A program made the position numbers and the translations under genes. From Cerioporus squamosus (lineage: Eukaryota > Basidiomycota > Agaricomycetes > Polyporales > Polyporaceae), in the NCBI GenBank assembly GCA_022592435.1, contig JABYQS010000120.1:51377-115376 (forward strand): DNA of 64,000 nt. Direction: 5' to 3'. Below the pieces are notes generated by a model that was not told the origin of the DNA, did not search any database, and saw only the letters and a program-made list of their open reading frames with translations. Position 1 is the first letter of the stretch, and every line of letters starts with the position of its first letter. Below, in pieces: positions 61,712 to 64,000 of the stretch.

Positions 61712-62934
61712 ATGCGGTTCGCGCTCGTCCTTCCCGTCCTTCCTGCGCTCTCGCGGCAACCAACATCGTGATATCCGACGACGACGGATGGGCGACCGCG
61801 CAGATCCGACAGCAGTTCGATGTACTATTGAACGCCGGACACAACGTGCGTGTTCTCTACATGTTGGGCGAGATGGGAGCATATGGCACGCGAGAGCTGA
61901 GAGCTGTCCTGTCGCACGCAGGTGGTGTTGTCGCTCCGCTCCCGCACTCAACCAGTCGGGGAGGGGCTCGCTGTCCAAGACCCCTACTCCTCTGACTGAG
62001 CCCTGCGAGTTCAACACTTGCCCCACTGGTTCCTCCGCGACTGGTGCAAACGCGACAACCGTGAGCAACCCCCTCCTATCCGCGCAGAGTTCTCCATCTG
62101 GAACCCCTCGTTCTTCCTGGTTCGCAGCGCGTCTCAACTACGTCAACGGATACCCGTGAGTTTGATGTCATTTCGGCCGATCTAACCTCACCATGCAATC
62201 GGAAGCCAGTGTGGACGCAGCCAGGTACGGCATCCAAACGCTCGCGCCGCAATTCTTCGATGGCGCGAAGCCCGATTTCGTGGTGAGCGGGCCTAACGTC
62301 GGCAGTGAGTCTCCTGCTTGAACCTGATTGGTGATCTTGCTGACAAGTGGCACAGACAACTTGGGCCTCGTTGTCCTCCTCTCGGGCACTGTGTGCGTCT
62401 GCTACGGCCGTCATCTCCCGAGCATGACGCTGACTTGTTGAACATATACAGCGGCGCTGCCTGCGAAGCAGCTCGTTCAGGTATTCCTGCAGCTGCCTTC
62501 TCTGGCGCCAGCGGCTCTGAGGTCTCGTATACCACGCTCGAGTCCGATCCAACCGCCGAGTCCACCATCGCGCGCAAGTCTACTCCAACCTCACCTTGAA
62601 GTTCCTCACCGCCCTCACCTCTACACCTGGCCCGTTCCTCCCGGCGGACACAATCGTCAATGTCAACTACGCCGCGATCACGGACAACTGCACATCGTCC
62701 GAGAGCTTCAAATGGGTTTTCTCGCGTCTCGTGTGGAACCTCTTCGAGACGGACTACGAGACGTGCGGCTCGGACCACCTCCCGAGGGAGACCGAAGTGG
62801 TCAATCATGTTGCAGGCTGCTATGCCAGCGTCTCGGTGATCAGCGCATCGAACAAGCTCGATGTCAACTCGACGCTGCAGGGGCAGGTATACAATCGTTT
62901 GCGAAGTAGCCTGCCTTTGGTTTGCATGGAATGA
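61712..62934 (+). CDS. secreted SurE-like phosphatase/nucleotidase 2
   Basis: This is a paralogue of the gene at 50977, with the same exon order. From ATG 61712: MRFALVLPVLPALS (signal peptide), TNIVISDDDGWATAQIRQQ (metal Asp pair), VVLS, APALNQSGRGSLSKTP, CEFNTCPTGSSATGANA, ARLNYVNGYP, GIQTLAPQFFDGAKPDFVVSG, NLGLVVLLSGTV, GAACEAARSGIPAAAFSGAS, INVNYAAITDNCTSSESFK-like strand and the end LRSSLPLVCME. Two frame problems are seen: one base missing near 61752 between signal and mature part, and a 4-nt surplus near 61928 inside VVLS/APALN, where CGCTC is tandemly repeated. Otherwise introns are in the positions of gene 1. It is followed on the same strand by small secreted protein C. Confidence 0.78.
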
Positions 62935-63505
62935 AGAGGACGACACCCGTCGCATCGAGGACGCGTACTTTATGTCTCTGTATCTTCTTGGGCGCTTCCT
63001 TGTTTTGCTATCCTGTGGCCGCGTTTCGTGTTTGGCTGCACTCGTTCCTGCCAGTGGCGATCGTTGCTCTCGCAGCAGGACCACCGTGTGTGTTGAGTAA
63101 GCGTTCTGCGCCCCGGCCCCGGCTTAAGACTCGTTTCGGGTCGAGTTTTGATGCTGACCGTGAGCTGCGGTGAGTTGCAGTGCATGCTGCGCTACATGGC
63201 TGGCGATGTTCGTGAGACTGGGCGCACTGTGAGGTCTGCTCTAGCCTCTCGCGCCGCACTTTGCCGCGGTTGATCTTCTCATGTCAAACTCGCTGATGGT
63301 CGTCTCGCTGTTGATAATCCTTCTGGTATAAGGAGCGACGGCGACGGCGCGTGCGGCGCATCGCTTTCCTGTCTTTTTATCCTCCTGCCAACCCGGCGTG
63401 CTTGCCACTGCCATTTCGCCTCTCGTTGAAGTCTCCCCGGCGATCTCGCCTGACGCATCCCCCGGGTCCTTCTATCAAATTCAACCTAGATAACGATCTG
63501 ACGAG
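62935..63505. other. intergenic
   Basis: Spacer between SurE-like 2 and secreted protein C. No gene was recognised. Confidence 0.4.
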
Positions 63506-64000
63506 ATGCTGAGCGCATCTGCCATTCCTTTCCTTTATTTATCAGCAGCGCTCTTCGCACCCGTGAGTCTTCCCCAGATTTATCTGACCGACTTCACATT
63601 CACCTCAATTCTAACTCCAGATGCGGCCAATGCGGCTGTGGTGTCGCTGTTCATCCCTGACGCACAACCTTCCGAAGTCACTGCCGAGTTCCTAGGCACC
63701 GACAGTGCAGGGCACACCACCTGGGCCATCGGCAACGGCCAGCCTAGCGACACGATCACAGCCGCTCCCATTGGTGCGCCCACGTCCGCTTCAGATTATC
63801 GTTTGCGGAGGCTAACCTCACGACTCTGCAGCGACGATGGTCGCAGGGCCCACTGACCTCCACCTCGTTGAGGACGTGTCCGCCCTCGGGGGGATCCTCC
63901 ACGACGACTGCGGCATCAAAGACGGCGTCGCGGTGTGCACGATTGTGCGTCTAGCTCTGCGTCCGTTAGGACTGTTGGCATCAAGACGGAGAGTGCGAGC
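63506..64000 (+). CDS. small secreted protein C (partial, runs off the window)
   Basis: This is a diverged member of the A/B family. ATG 63506 opens MLSASAIPFLYLSAALFAP (signal peptide). The mature domain reads ANAAVVSLFIPDAQ, EVTAEFLGTDSAGHTTWAIGN, GQPSDTITAAPI. After an intron (63773 to about 63829) it continues ATMVAGPTDLHLVEDVS and DDCGIKDGVAVCTIV, matching the CGIKDG string of A and B. The first intron of A/B is hard to place here. A GTGAGT...CCAG pair is present but would shift the frame by one, while the unspliced frame stays open. The C-terminus lies beyond the window. Confidence 0.6.

Overview
This window reads as nuclear DNA of a filamentous basidiomycete, most likely a wood-decay polypore. 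Genes are split by many short introns (about 43-90 nt, with GT-AG and a few GC-AG borders). There are no operons. The families present (class II manganese peroxidase, DUF6533 membrane protein, F-box/leucine-rich proteins, basidiomycete-type BTB proteins) are typical of Agaricomycetes. The peroxidase resembles the short Mn peroxidases of Trametes/Ganoderma from memory, but no search was run. Gene models were built by joining exons by eye, so ends are firmer than every internal junction.

Left part (1-16 kb): a secreted M28 aminopeptidase; eIF2D on the minus strand; a nuclear protein with Rap1/Myb-like domains and a C-terminal SUMO-interacting motif; a metal-dependent amidohydrolase; a BolA2-type protein with GATA-like sites around it; a BBC1/AIM3-like actin-patch protein; and the first of three seed-maturation-protein (SMP) repeat genes.

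Middle (16-44 kb): an F-box/LRR gene and its degenerate tandem copy lie between two SMP genes. They are followed by a DUF6533 membrane protein, an Old Yellow Enzyme, a third F-box/LRR gene, a gene-poor stretch, a secreted Gly/Ala/Thr/Asn-rich protein, another gene-poor stretch (about 34.7-38.2 kb), a six-kelch propeller protein, a BTB gene with an in-frame stop, and an unrecognised Cys-rich protein.

Right part (44-64 kb): a short Mn peroxidase with an intact Mn site; two duplicated genes for small secreted, probably GPI-anchored proteins; a SurE-like phosphatase; the third SMP gene; an NHP6-like HMG-box protein; otubain; the tRNA pseudouridine synthase PUS3/DEG1; branched-chain aminotransferase; a second SurE-like gene; and a third small secreted paralogue cut by the window end. 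SurE-like and small-secreted genes are neighbours twice, which suggests an old two-gene duplication.

Two themes stand out. First, local gene families (SMP x3, SurE x2, small secreted x3, F-box x3) dominate the accessory content. Second, many otherwise conserved genes carry single-base indels. These are densest in PUS3, aminotransferase and the second SurE gene (58-62 kb), so at least part of them may be consensus errors and not biology. No tRNA, rRNA, CRISPR or transposon was recognised.
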